DNA of 64,000 bases from Hymenobacter daecheongensis DSM 21074 (GTDB taxonomy: Bacteria; Bacteroidota; Bacteroidia; Cytophagales; Hymenobacteraceae). Location: assembly GCF_900141805.1 (NCBI RefSeq), contig NZ_FQYN01000003.1, positions 434,001 to 498,000 on the forward strand. The letters are read 5' to 3'. Below are positions 16,668-25,537 of this stretch, one piece after another (the stretch's first letter is position 1; every line of letters starts with the position of its first letter). The translations under genes were made by a program, and so were the position numbers. Under the pieces are notes generated by a model. The model saw only the letters and a program-made list of their open reading frames with translations, searched no databases and was not told where the DNA came from.

Positions 16668-19600
16668 TTAGTTTTTCACCAGCTTACGGCTCACGGCCTG
16701 CTTGCCTTCGCCGATAACGACGATGTACGTGCCAGCCTTCAGGTTGCTCGTGTCCAGCTTACCATCGGCTTTCAGCACCCCAGCCTGCACCTCCCGGCCC
16801 ACCAGATCCGTGATGCGAACCGCCAGATTTTCGGTAGAGCCCTGCGGCACCAGGATGGTCACCTCACCCTGCGTTGGGTTCGGGTAGAGGCTAACCTCGC
16901 CCAGCGTAGCCCGAATGGCAATGGCTTTGGTGATGGTGGTAGCACCGTCGAAATCCGTCTGCTTCAGGCGGTAGAACGACAGGCCCGGCAGCGGACGGCT
17001 GTCTACGGCTTCGTACTTGGTTTGCGTGGTGGTAGAACCAGCGCCTTCTTTAGTCAGGATGGTGGTGAAGTCACTCTCCTTGCCCGTCTGGCTGCGCTGA
17101 ATCTCGAAGCCACGGTTGTTCTTCTCGCTGGCCGTAGCCCAGTTCAGCACAACTGCGTTGTTGCGCAGCTTAGCCGAGAACGAAACCAGCTCAACCGGCA
17201 GCGGAACCTGCGGCTCGTTGTTTGGCACACGGTAGTTCTCCGCGTTCAGCACGCCATCGTTGTTGAACTCGAAGCCGTAGAACTTGTAGCTCACACCGGA
17301 AGTCAGATTGGAAACAGTGAAGGAGTTAGTATTGCCACTGAATACGACGAAGGTATTTGTCCCGGCCTCAATGGCAGTGCCACTACCGTACTGGTATGCT
17401 CCATTGATAGCCGCACCGGGGTCAAAGTTCTGTTTGTCTCGCGGGAACAGATTTGTAGGCAGGGTGGTCAGATAAGTACTGCTACCAATAACCAAGCGAC
17501 TCTGTCCATAAGTTGTACCAGTTGGGGGATTCGACAGGTCGAAAGTAATGGTAGCAGACGTACCATTGCGCACTACCCGAGCAGTTGACTGAGCCGTGGG
17601 TTCTACGGCAATTGAGAAGCCCGTAGCCCGGCCAAAACCGCTGCTGAGCGCATTGAAGTTGTTATCACCAAAGAAGCTAAAGTTGCTGAACTCCAGATTC
17701 TGGTCAGCATTTCCTACCCGTGGTGGAGCGAAGCGCACATCTAGGTTGGCTACAAAGTTTCCTTCTACATTAGGAGTGATAGTAGCCTCCTTAGTATAGG
17801 CAGCACTATTCAGCGAGAACTCGAACAGCGGAGTGGCAGCCGTATTGAGCGTGCCGGCAGCATTGCCGTCCGCGGGGAAGCGAATACCCACATTGCCATC
17901 CAGCAGGAAACCTTCCAGACGAACGGTTTTGGGAGCCGAAGTCGTGAGTTTTACCACCGACTGGCCGAAATCACCCAGCGCATTGTTCAGACGGATAGTA
18001 GGCTGGCTAATGCCCGTTACCGATACGTCGGCATTCGGAGCAGGAGCGCTGGAGTTACGAATGGTAGCCGTAACAGTGATGGCCGCGCTGCCCGGAATGA
18101 AGCGAACGAATATCGGACGCTGGACTACGTTATTCTGCGCATCCGGCGTGAAAGAAAGGCTGTTGGAAAACACGACGTTATCGGCTGAAACCTGGAAGTA
18201 CTGGGCATTAGGGCCAATGGGCCGTACCACCAGATCCTGCACCAGATTCGTACCAGATAGCAGATAGCGCTGCGAAACCGAAGTAGTATTCGGACGGGTA
18301 GCGAAAGTGAAAGTGTTACCATCCGGGTTTGCTACCGAAATGTCCGAAGTACCGCCGCTGGGGTTGTTAGCAGTCACCGTAACCGAGGAGGAAACCAAGC
18401 CGCTAACCACACTGATGCTTTCGTTGAAGCCATCCTTGGCAACCAGGGGCACTAGTTGCACTTCAATGCTCTGCGGAGTAACCGTACCGCCCGTGCGGGT
18501 GAGCACAATAGGTGCATTCGAGAAGCTGCCACCAGCCGTAGCGTTACGGAACTGGATGTTAGTGCTGCTCGCGGTGAGCGTAATGTTATCAGTCAAATCA
18601 GTACCACTCACTTCGAAGCGCTCAACACGGGTACTACCGCTGCTGGTGATCGTACCGAAGTCGATAGTGGTAGGATCAACGACCAGCGTAGCATTTCCCG
18701 TGCTGGCAATGCCCTCACCGGTTACGCGCACGAGCTGGGTGGTAGCATTGGTAGAGACTACCGTGATGTCGCTGGCGTAGGTCTGGATGGCAGTTGGGCT
18801 GAAGCGAACGTCAATCTGCGTACTGGCCAACGTGCCGTTGGTCGGAGTCAGAACGATGGCAGTTGTCGAAAAGGCATTATTACCCGTCCGAATGCGGAAG
18901 CCGGTAGGCGGCGTGATGGTCACCGGACCCTGCAAATCCTGACCACTTACATTGAAGAAAGGAAACGGCGTGTTGCTGGAAGAACCTACGCGCACCTGAC
19001 CGAAATCAGCCAGTGGACTTGGCGTAGCCGTCAAGATAGGAGGCGGCAACGTACCGGTGCCGGAAACACCCACGTTGGCGGTTGCCGTAGTGCTGGTGAA
19101 GGTCACATTACCGACAAAATTACCGGCCGTTGTTGGCAGGAAACGAACATTTACAGTCGTGTTGACTGCACCATTGCCATCCTGCTGCAAGGAGATAGAT
19201 TGAGCAAAAGCACCACCATTGACATTGGCGTTGCTCACCTGGAAACCAGTAGGAGCCGTTACGGTGATAGGGGCCGTCAGCGAAGTAGCGGTTACCGTAG
19301 TAGATTGGGAAGCCGAGGCGGTGTTAATTACCTGGTTGCCAAAACTCATGGAGTTTGGGTTGACCGCAATAGTCGGGGTACCGGGAGTACCAGTACCACG
19401 AACAAATACCTGTGCGAAAGCAAAGCCACCGTTAAAGTTGAAAAGATCTATCCGCTCGTTAACTACCCCAGTTGCAGTAGGCTTGAATCGAACAAATAAT
19501 GTTCCCCCTGCAGCGGGCAAAGAAACTGCCTGGCTGAAAGTAGTCCCATTAGTACTACCCTCGAACGAAGGTGCATTCGTAAAGCTGACAGTAGTAGGGC

Positions 19601-19820
19601 CACTAAAGCCACTACTAGAAACAGTATACTGAAATGGCGGGGTCGAAGTCAATCCTACAGCTACTGCTCCATAGTCAGTAGGGGTTCCAGAAGTTGTAGA
19701 AGGTGTTACAGTAAGTGTCTGTGCCTGCGCAAAGACCGGCAAAGCCAGCAGCAGTAAGATCAGAAACCGCAGATGCGGCTTTCGTGCCCACTGCAAGGCA
19801 CTCAAGTAAGTGTTTTTCAT
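16668..19820 (-). CDS. Secreted T9SS protein with tandem beta-sandwich modules (1050 aa)
   Basis: The ATG at 19820 gives MKNTYLSALQWARK followed by the hydrophobic stretch FLILLLLALPVFAQAQ. An open frame continues 26 codons further upstream but would bury the signal peptide. About six modules of roughly 100 aa follow, of the type DFGQVRVGSSSNTPF...VSGQDLQGPVTITPPTGF, related to choice-of-anchor D/ASH-like sandwiches. An LPVELVSFSAKL module and a C-terminal sorting domain (LYPNPTQGEVTILVP, ending AVSRKLVKN) close the protein. Base composition is less GC-rich than in the two genes downstream. It is the first transcribed of the four-gene T9SS cluster. Confidence 0.88.
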   Translation of the reverse strand: MKNTYLSALQWARKPHLRFLILLLLALPVFAQAQTLTVTPSTTSGTPTDYGAVAVGLTSTPPFQYTVSSSGFSGPTTVSFTNAPSFEGSTNGTTFSQAVSLPAAGGTLFVRFKPTATGVVNERIDLFNFNGGFAFAQVFVRGTGTPGTPTIAVNPNSMSFGNQVINTASASQSTTVTATSLTAPITVTAPTGFQVSNANVNGGAFAQSISLQQDGNGAVNTTVNVRFLPTTAGNFVGNVTFTSTTATANVGVSGTGTLPPPILTATPSPLADFGQVRVGSSSNTPFPFFNVSGQDLQGPVTITPPTGFRIRTGNNAFSTTAIVLTPTNGTLASTQIDVRFSPTAIQTYASDITVVSTNATTQLVRVTGEGIASTGNATLVVDPTTIDFGTITSSGSTRVERFEVSGTDLTDNITLTASSTNIQFRNATAGGSFSNAPIVLTRTGGTVTPQSIEVQLVPLVAKDGFNESISVVSGLVSSSVTVTANNPSGGTSDISVANPDGNTFTFATRPNTTSVSQRYLLSGTNLVQDLVVRPIGPNAQYFQVSADNVVFSNSLSFTPDAQNNVVQRPIFVRFIPGSAAITVTATIRNSSAPAPNADVSVTGISQPTIRLNNALGDFGQSVVKLTTSAPKTVRLEGFLLDGNVGIRFPADGNAAGTLNTAATPLFEFSLNSAAYTKEATITPNVEGNFVANLDVRFAPPRVGNADQNLEFSNFSFFGDNNFNALSSGFGRATGFSIAVEPTAQSTARVVRNGTSATITFDLSNPPTGTTYGQSRLVIGSSTYLTTLPTNLFPRDKQNFDPGAAINGAYQYGSGTAIEAGTNTFVVFSGNTNSFTVSNLTSGVSYKFYGFEFNNDGVLNAENYRVPNNEPQVPLPVELVSFSAKLRNNAVVLNWATASEKNNRGFEIQRSQTGKESDFTTILTKEGAGSTTTQTKYEAVDSRPLPGLSFYRLKQTDFDGATTITKAIAIRATLGEVSLYPNPTQGEVTILVPQGSTENLAVRITDLVGREVQAGVLKADGKLDTSNLKAGTYIVVIGEGKQAVSRKLVKN

Positions 19821-20337
19821 AGTATGGAAGAAGTAAGGGTTACGAGAGGAAGAGGTGGAAAAAGCGGGAAAAGGCCTAAGCCTTGAACTCAACGTCATTA
19901 CGACAAAACAACGGGTATTGATTATTAAATTTCACAGGTTTTACATTATTTTTCCATGATGAATGTGAGGCTGTTAAAACACTGTGAACCGCGCATCCTG
20001 CCCATAATTCGTGCCAACTACTGTATTTTACAGGTTTCACAAAGATGAAGCAGTGAAAATTTCCCTATATATAAATTTCATTTTATTCATAAATTGTAGC
20101 ATTGAAACAAACATACCTTTGTCAACATATTTGTTTCAGAACCGCAAAGTTGCATCATTTTCGCAACACAGTTGATAAGGGAATATTTAATCCAGTGTAT
20201 TTTTTCTATGCCAGCTAATAAGTCGTCCATGTGCAGCGACGCTGTTAGCAGGCAGGCGAGCAGTATACACGGGGCCTGATAAACACGTTCACACGTTGCT
20301 TTATATAATGCGCTAGCTATAGGCCAAGGTGCCAATG
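19821..20337. other. AT-rich intergenic region
   Basis: About 500 bp separate the T9SS cluster from the curli locus, and 19900-20210 is strongly AT-rich. It should hold the promoter of the 1050-aa gene, but I could not place a TAnnTTTG box with confidence. An 82-codon minus-strand open frame at 20087-20335 has no family features and is probably chance. Confidence 0.55.
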
Positions 20338-20401
20338 CAGCACACGGGTGCGGCCAGCTGGGTAGCGTGTTGCTACCCAGCTGGCCGCACCCGTGTGCTG
20401 C
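20338..20401 (-). terminator. Long perfect hairpin at the end of the curli locus
   Basis: Two complementary arms of about 30 nt (GCAGCACACGGGTGCGGCCA and onward) flank a short GTGTT loop. It lies just after the stop codon of the PD40 lipoprotein gene. Confidence 0.88.
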
Positions 20402-20413
20402 TATTCTATTTTG

Positions 20414-21946
20414 CTACTTCCAATCCGGCAGGCTGGCATTCTGAAATAGCCGGGCGCGGTTGCGGCCGTCCAGATCCATCGTCCAGACTTCGGGGGCCGA
20501 GAGGTTGTCGTTGCTCACGTTCATGAAGATGACTTTCGCGCCGTTTGGTGAAAAATGCGGGTATACGTCGTTGGTGCCGGCTATTTTGCCGGTGTTAGTG
20601 CCCGTGGCAAGGGCCGCCGACAGGTCAACTACGCCGGTGCCATCGAGGCGCTGCATGAAAATGTGGGCATTGAGTTGGCGGCCATTGGCGTTTTCGTAGC
20701 CATCCACGTCACGGCTGTATAGAATCATGCTGCCATTAATGCTGAAGGAGGGCGAATCGAGGCGGCCGGGCAGGTTGCCGATCAGCTGCGTCAGGCCCGA
20801 GCCATCGGCGTTCAGCAGGTATAGCTCCGCATCATACAGGTTGGCTCCCACCGTCTGCACAACGATACGGTTGCCCTGGGTGGCCCAGTCGCACTCGCGG
20901 AAGTGGCGGCCGGCGGGGGCGGTGGCCAGCTGCGTGAGGCCGGTGCCGTCGCGGTTCACGCGCCAGAGCTTATCGTAGCTGGCGTAGATGAGCTGCGAGC
21001 CATCCGGCGACCACCGATAGGCCAGGCCGGCGTTGCCATAGCCTTCCACCGGAATGCCGTAGGGAGTAATCAGGCGCGGGTCGGAACCGTCGCGCCGCAT
21101 GGTGTAGAGTTGGTATTGGCCCAGGGCATTGGAGGTGTAGGCTATCAGGTCGCGGTTGGGGCTGAGCTGAGGCGCGGTTTCGACAAAGACAGATTTGGTG
21201 AGCCGCAGCAGATTCGCGCCCGCTTCGTCAGAGGAATAGATGTCGGTATTACCAGCGGTTTCGCGCACGAATAAGTAGCGGTTGTCGGGCAGCACGCCCG
21301 TCTGGAAGCTCCAGACATCGCCGCGCACGGTTTCGCCGGCCTTATCGCGCACGGTTACCTGCCAAAAATAAATGGTGTTGTATTTAAGGTCATTGACCGT
21401 GATGGTCGTGTCGCGGGAGTTGGTCAGCAGCTGTCGGCGGTCAGTGGAGTTGCTCTCATACAGCACCACTTCCGAGCGCAAGGAATCCGTCTTATCGGGG
21501 TCGGTGACGCGCCAGCGTAGCGTCAGGCGCGTGGCCTGGTTGGTGGCGCGCTCGGCGGGGCTGGGGTTGGAGGGAGGATTGGGGCGGCGGTTGGTGCCCG
21601 AAGCCTTTTCCAGTGGCACCTTCACCGCTACGGCTGGCCCCTCCCCTACCTGCACGTTCACGGTTTCGGTTTTGAAGTCGGTTTTGCGCACGGCTAGGGC
21701 ATATTTTCCCACCACCAGATTGGGCAGGGAGAATTTACCCTCCGAGTCGGTAGTGATAGAGGAAGTAGCCGGATTGGTCGTAATTACGGCGTTGGCGATG
21801 GGCAGATTGGTGGCGGCATCTACCACCAGTCCTTCTATGCCGCCATAGTACACGGGCTCGATGGTGGTAGTTTCGCAGGCCGGCAACGCCTGAGCTAGGA
21901 GCAGAACCAGAAACAGGCGGGCCAGGATGCGCAGAGTGAGAAGCAT
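20414..21946 (-). CDS. Curli-locus lipoprotein: carboxypeptidase-regulatory, FN3 and PD40 propeller
   Basis: The start at 21946 gives a lipoprotein signal (MLLTLRILARLFLVLLLAQ, then LPAC with the lipidated cysteine near residue 24). In order, the 510-aa protein has a carboxypeptidase-regulatory-like domain (IEGLVVDAATNLPIANAVI), an FN3-like domain (about 115-215, RLTLRWRVTDPDKTDS), and a TolB/PD40-type beta-propeller with repeats such as NTDIYSSDEAGANLLRLTKS and AYRWSPDGSQLIYASYD. It is probably anchored in the outer membrane. It lies 70 bp downstream of the CsgH-like gene, so it is likely co-transcribed with the curlin genes. It may bind curlin or other surface polymer; that is inference. 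Confidence 0.85.
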   Translation of the reverse strand: MLLTLRILARLFLVLLLAQALPACETTTIEPVYYGGIEGLVVDAATNLPIANAVITTNPATSSITTDSEGKFSLPNLVVGKYALAVRKTDFKTETVNVQVGEGPAVAVKVPLEKASGTNRRPNPPSNPSPAERATNQATRLTLRWRVTDPDKTDSLRSEVVLYESNSTDRRQLLTNSRDTTITVNDLKYNTIYFWQVTVRDKAGETVRGDVWSFQTGVLPDNRYLFVRETAGNTDIYSSDEAGANLLRLTKSVFVETAPQLSPNRDLIAYTSNALGQYQLYTMRRDGSDPRLITPYGIPVEGYGNAGLAYRWSPDGSQLIYASYDKLWRVNRDGTGLTQLATAPAGRHFRECDWATQGNRIVVQTVGANLYDAELYLLNADGSGLTQLIGNLPGRLDSPSFSINGSMILYSRDVDGYENANGRQLNAHIFMQRLDGTGVVDLSAALATGTNTGKIAGTNDVYPHFSPNGAKVIFMNVSNDNLSAPEVWTMDLDGRNRARLFQNASLPDWK

Positions 21947-22016
21947 AACGATGGAATGGTGGGGCAGGCAGGAAAGGGAAAGAGCAGAGTAATGAGGCCG
22001 TAGCGGCAGTCGGCAC

Positions 22017-22409
22017 TCAGGGACGGGAAGCGGGTGCATGCACCAGCGAGTCGCGGGCAACGACGGTGCCGTGCGCATCCAGCAGGTGGAGATGCACCTG
22101 GTAGAAGTCGGCGGGCGATACACTGATGCTGGTCTGGGATAAAGCCACCGTTTGCCGGGGAGCCACGGTCACGGTGCCCGACTGCGTGTTGCGCGAGGTG
22201 CCGGCGGGCCCGCGCTTATCCGTGAGCAGCTCGTAGCGCAGGGTAAGCGCCTTTTCCGAGTCATTGCGGCAGTGGCCCACCAGCGTGAGCTGGTTGCCTT
22301 CGAGGTGGGCGGCTAGCTGAGCCTGGCACGTTGGGCCCTCGGCGGGCGGCACGGCCTGCGCCAGCGCAGCCAGCACAGGCAAGGCCGCGATGTAGAAGAG
22401 AGATTTCAT
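22017..22409 (-). CDS. csgH: CsgH/CsgC-like curli chaperone
   Basis: A 130-aa secreted protein with a signal peptide (MKSLFYIAALPVLAALAQA) and a small Ig-like beta-sandwich. Features resembling CsgH/CsgC-type curli chaperones are the two cysteines (Cys28 and Cys47), TLRYELLTDKRGPAGTSRNT with the conserved GxSxxxQSG-like turn, and VAPRQTVALSQTSISVSP. Known members keep curlin from aggregating in the periplasm. Gene order supports this: it lies about 110 bp after the CsgB-like gene and just before the PD40 lipoprotein. The assignment rests on short motifs and context. Confidence 0.75.
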   Translation of the reverse strand: MKSLFYIAALPVLAALAQAVPPAEGPTCQAQLAAHLEGNQLTLVGHCRNDSEKALTLRYELLTDKRGPAGTSRNTQSGTVTVAPRQTVALSQTSISVSPADFYQVHLHLLDAHGTVVARDSLVHAPASRP

Positions 22410-22472
22410 CAGCTGACAGCGAGTAGTTTAGTGAAACGGGAATAATGCAACGGCGCGAAAAAGGCCAAAAAA

Positions 22473-22503
22473 AACTCCGGCTGACGGATGCCGCGCCGGA
22501 GCT
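22473..22503 (-). terminator. Hairpin after the CsgB-like gene
   Basis: CTCCGGC / GCCGGAG arms followed, on the minus strand, by an A/T-rich run (TTTTTTTT at about 22468-22475). It may attenuate transcription into csgH rather than stop it completely. Confidence 0.7.
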
Positions 22504-22518
22504 TTCTGGTTAAATACT

Positions 22519-23112
22519 TCAGGGCATGGCCGAGACTTTGCCCTGCTCCACGATGACCCGGATGCCCTCGCCTTTCATGCTCACGCCGTAGCCGGGCGTG
22601 TGGCTACCATTTTCGCGCTGCACCAGCTGGTTGTTGTTGCCCATCTGCTCCACGCTATAGCGGCGGTCATCCACATTCAGGCGCTGATCGACGCGGTTGT
22701 TATTGCCCTTCTGCAGAATATCCGACTCCGTGTTACGGCCGTTTATCTCGCTGGCGGCGGTGTTGTTGTTGCCCAGCTGCACGATGGTGGTCCGGTTGCC
22801 GAAGCCATTCTGCAGAATAGCCGCCGCGTTGCCGTTGCCATCCTGCGCAATGGTGGCCGCGTTGCCGCGCCCCGCCCCCAGCAGCCGCTGATCGATGGTG
22901 CCGCGGTTGCCGATGCCATCCTGCGCCAGCACGGCCCGGTTCAGGCTCTGCGCAGCTCCCGGCTCGCTACCAGGGGCCAGCTCGCTGCCGGTGGTTTGCA
23001 CCAGCAGCTCGCCGGTACTGAGGTCTTCCTTGTCTTTTTTCGACTGAGCCTGCGTCAGCGTGCTGCCTAAGCACAGCAGCACGAAGAGGCCCGGAATAAG
23101 CGTTTTTTTCAT
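22519..23112 (-). CDS. csgB: Minor curlin, CsgB-like
   Basis: A 197-aa secreted curlin with a signal peptide (MKKTLIPGLFVLLCLGSTL, ending TQAQ). A non-repetitive acidic region (about 25-55) follows, then curlin repeats of the type IAQDGNGNAAAILQNGFGN, with Gln and Asn at regular spacing. There are about six repeats, fewer than in the two neighbouring curlins. The C-terminus (YGVSMKGEGIRVIVEQGKVS) departs from the repeat pattern and is basic, as in nucleator curlins that stay attached to the cell. By analogy it should nucleate fibre growth on the outer surface. Confidence 0.85.
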   Translation of the reverse strand: MKKTLIPGLFVLLCLGSTLTQAQSKKDKEDLSTGELLVQTTGSELAPGSEPGAAQSLNRAVLAQDGIGNRGTIDQRLLGAGRGNAATIAQDGNGNAAAILQNGFGNRTTIVQLGNNNTAASEINGRNTESDILQKGNNNRVDQRLNVDDRRYSVEQMGNNNQLVQRENGSHTPGYGVSMKGEGIRVIVEQGKVSAMP

Positions 23113-23159
23113 ATCCTGACAGAAAAAGGAAGGTTAAAAGAAGACTAAGTAAGAATAGA

Positions 23160-23266
23160 AACCCAAGGCCGATGAACTGGCACTTGAATCAGCGGTATAA
23201 AAATAAGGTTATTTATTAATAAAAAAATACAATGAGTTATTTTTTTCGATACTTTTTATAACGCCA
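23160..23266. other. AT-rich upstream region of the csgB-like gene
   Basis: An AT-rich stretch, 23195-23260, with poly-A and poly-T runs. No exact TAnnTTTG box was found on the minus strand. It probably carries the promoter of the csgB-csgH unit. Confidence 0.4.
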
Positions 23267-23304
23267 AAAGCATCCCGCCTATCCGAGGACCTGCGGGATG
23301 CTTT
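23267..23304 (-). terminator. Hairpin terminator of the csgA1 gene
   Basis: AAAGCATCCCGC / GCGGGATGCTTT arms, 21 bp after the stop codon. Confidence 0.88.
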
Positions 23305-23324
23305 GCGCTAACAAAAACCAGGGT

Positions 23325-24299
23325 TTAGGGGTGGTTCTGCTTCACCACGCTGGTGTTGTTGTTGCCCACCTGCGACACGTCGCTGGTGTTGCTGTTGGCA
23401 CCCTGCCAAGTATCGGCCTGGTTGCCTACGCCCGTCTGGATCTGGCGGGCATAGTGGTTGTCGCCGTCCTGATCGATGTAGGCGCGGTTGCCAACACCAC
23501 CGATGCTGTTGCCCTGCGTCTGAATGGCGGTGTTCAGGTTGCCATCCTGCTCGATGGTAGCGCGCTGGTTGTCGCCGCGCTGGGTCTGGGTGGCTTTGTT
23601 GTAGCTGCCAAGCTGCTCGATGGAAGCGATGCTGCGGAAGCTGCCGTCGAAGTTGCTGCCCTGGGTCTGCGTGGCCTCGTTGAAAGCTCCGTTCTGAATG
23701 GCCGAAGCCTGGTTTTCTACACCCTGCTGCTCCTGGCTGCTCTTGTTGTAGTTGCCGATTTGCTCGATGGAGGCTTTGTTGTCGTTGGTGCCGTAGCCAG
23801 AGGTAGCATCGCGCTGCACCTGACGAGCGTCGTTGAAGTCGCCGCCGCGCTGCATCACCGTAGCCTCGTTGCGGCTACCATCGCGCTGCTCCTGATACGA
23901 CTTGCTGTCGCCGCCGATCTGCGTGGCTTTGGCTTTGTTGCGCTGGCCAATCTGCAGCTGGGTGGCTTGGTTGCGGTCATCACCAGAAATCCCGTCGCCC
24001 TGCGTAATCTGGGCCTCGTTGCGGGAGCCATACTGCGTCTGCGAGGCTTTGTTGCTGGAGCTGTTTTGGGTGGTAATGGCCGTATTCAGGGTATTGCCGT
24101 AGCCGGTCGCGCTACCCTGGGTCTGGGTCAACTCGTTGCTATTGCCGCTTTGTATGCCGGTGGCGGTGCTGAAGCTGCCCGATTGCGTAACGGTGCCCAT
24201 GTTGCTGTTGCCCGTCTGCGAGAGCGACTGAATGTTACCCTGGGCGAAAGCCGCACCCGACATCAGCAGGGCACCGGCGAGGAAGGAAATCTTTTTCAT
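23325..24299 (-). CDS. csgA: Major curlin CsgA-like protein 1 (324 aa)
   Basis: Secreted amyloid fibre subunit. A signal peptide (MKKISFLAGALLMSGAAFA) is followed by about fourteen imperfect curlin repeats of 20-24 aa, with Gln/Asn at the positions expected for the stacked strand-loop-strand fold (for example IEQIGNYNKSSQEQQGVEN). It is twice as long as E. coli CsgA. Some repeats have insertions (DATSGYGTNDN, SNFDGSFRS). The C-terminal tail NTSVVKQNHP is shared exactly with the neighbouring curlin. The region is flanked by terminator hairpins, so it may be transcribed alone. Confidence 0.9.
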   Translation of the reverse strand: MKKISFLAGALLMSGAAFAQGNIQSLSQTGNSNMGTVTQSGSFSTATGIQSGNSNELTQTQGSATGYGNTLNTAITTQNSSSNKASQTQYGSRNEAQITQGDGISGDDRNQATQLQIGQRNKAKATQIGGDSKSYQEQRDGSRNEATVMQRGGDFNDARQVQRDATSGYGTNDNKASIEQIGNYNKSSQEQQGVENQASAIQNGAFNEATQTQGSNFDGSFRSIASIEQLGSYNKATQTQRGDNQRATIEQDGNLNTAIQTQGNSIGGVGNRAYIDQDGDNHYARQIQTGVGNQADTWQGANSNTSDVSQVGNNNTSVVKQNHP

Positions 24300-24444
24300 A
24301 AGAAAGAATTGAAAGTGGAAGAAAAAAATGGTGGAAGAAATGAAAGCGAGGAAAGTGGGCGGTGGAGGCTGGAGCTACTCCTTATATATATCTGAGTGAG
24401 TAGGATCAGCATCTCCGGGGTCTGGCAGCCCGGTCATCACCAAA

Positions 24445-24478
24445 CTTCGGGTGCTTTGCTGCAAGGAAGCACCCGAAG
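24445..24478 (-). terminator. Hairpin between the two csgA genes
   Basis: CTTCGGGTGCTT / AAGCACCCGAAG-type arms directly after the stop codon of csgA2. There is no long T run, so some read-through into csgA1 is possible. Confidence 0.75.
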
Positions 24479-24485
24479 CCGGGCC

Positions 24486-25301
24486 TTATGGGTGGTTCTG
24501 CTTCACCACGCTGGTGTTGCTCAGGCCCACCTGCAGCACGTCGCTGCTGTTCAGGCTGGCACCCTGATAAGTGTCGGCCTGGTTGCCCGAGCCCGTCTGA
24601 CGCTGGCGGGCGTAGTGCCCACCGGCATCGTCCTGGTCGATGTAAGCGCGGTTGCCGGCCTTGCCGTCGGCGAAGGCCGTCTGCTCCTGCACGGCCGTGC
24701 TGCCGATACCCGACTGCTCGATGGTGGCCGAGTGGTTGTCGTATTTCTGACGCTGAGTGGCTACGTTGCCCGCGCCAATCTGCTCGATGCTGGCGGAGCT
24801 TTCGTAGGCGTGCGTGGCGGCCGTACCCTGAAACTGATTGGCTTCGTTGCCGAGGCCAATCTGCTTGGCAGTAGCCGTATTGTAGCTACCCCGCTGCTGC
24901 TGGTCGCTTTTGTTCAGGCCACCAATCTGCTGAACGGACACTTCATTGTAGGATCCGCCATAGTCGACGGCCCGGCGCTGAAGCTGCTTGGCTTCGTTGC
25001 CGGCCCCAACCTGCTCTACAACGGCCACATTTCGGTTGCCGTCGCCCTGCTCCTGGCTAGACTTATTGAAGCTGCCGAGCGATACGGAAGTCATGGCATT
25101 GAAGCCACCGTTCACTTGGTTCTGGGTCAGCTCGTTGCTGCTGCCGGTCTGCACGCCGATGGCGGAGCTGTTGTTGCCCATCTGGGTCACGGTAGCGGAG
25201 TTGCTATTACCACCGGTTTGTGCCAGCGTCTGGGTATTATTCTGAGCCGAGGCGGCTCCAGCGGCCAGCAAAGCGGCGGCTAGGAATGAAAGCTTTTTCA
25301 T
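24486..25301 (-). CDS. csgA: Major curlin CsgA-like protein 2 (271 aa)
   Basis: A second major curlin, paralogous to the one downstream. The start at 25301 gives MKKLSFLAAALLAAGAASAQ as signal peptide; an in-frame ATG 11 codons upstream would only add a polar lead. About eleven curlin repeats follow (for example IEQIGAGNVATQRQKYDN and VEQVGAGNEAKQLQRRAVD). The C-terminus NSSDVLQVGLSNTSVVKQNH matches that of csgA1. A good -33/-7 promoter lies upstream at 25379-25408, so this gene probably leads the curlin transcript. Confidence 0.9.
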   Translation of the reverse strand: MKKLSFLAAALLAAGAASAQNNTQTLAQTGGNSNSATVTQMGNNSSAIGVQTGSSNELTQNQVNGGFNAMTSVSLGSFNKSSQEQGDGNRNVAVVEQVGAGNEAKQLQRRAVDYGGSYNEVSVQQIGGLNKSDQQQRGSYNTATAKQIGLGNEANQFQGTAATHAYESSASIEQIGAGNVATQRQKYDNHSATIEQSGIGSTAVQEQTAFADGKAGNRAYIDQDDAGGHYARQRQTGSGNQADTYQGASLNSSDVLQVGLSNTSVVKQNHP

Positions 25302-25378
25302 GGGATTTTTGGGGGTTTGGGGGGAGGCAATCAACTGGCACTATACTATGAATCGATATTCCCTCCGGAGGAATGATA

Positions 25379-25408
25379 CAAATCTATATACAAAAAGTTA
25401 AAAGTCAA
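25379..25408 (-). promoter_or_regulatory. Promoter of csgA2
   Basis: On the minus strand, TTG (25406-25408) and TAGATTTG (25379-25386) are separated by 19 nt. This matches the Bacteroidota -33 TTG / -7 TAnnTTTG arrangement. The predicted leader is about 70 nt. It lies within an AT-rich block (25375-25470). Confidence 0.7.
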
Positions 25409-25477
25409 TAGACGATCAATAAAAATTATTAAATAAATTATTTATTCAGTCATATTATAAGAAAAATACGCAGCAAA

Positions 25478-25506
25478 AAAGCAGAGCCTTTGCATTGGCT
25501 CTGCTT
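25478..25506 (-). terminator. Hairpin terminator of the csgEFG operon
   Basis: AAAGCAGAGCC / GGCTCTGCTTT arms, about 30 bp after the csgG stop codon, with an A/T tail on each side. Confidence 0.88.
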
Positions 25507-25537
25507 TATATACCTTTCTCTATATAAGAGCGTAGTC

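Noticed and set aside
20087..20335. An 82-codon minus-strand frame in the AT-rich gap
   Set aside because: No domain, composition like surrounding non-coding DNA, and it overlaps none of the expected promoters in a meaningful way.
23298..25283. Two plus-strand open frames (365 and 295 codons) opposite the curlin genes
   Set aside because: Their Val/Leu/Ala/Gly/His-rich sequence is the reverse reading of Gln/Asn curlin repeats. The minus strand has signal peptides, curlin repeats and terminators.
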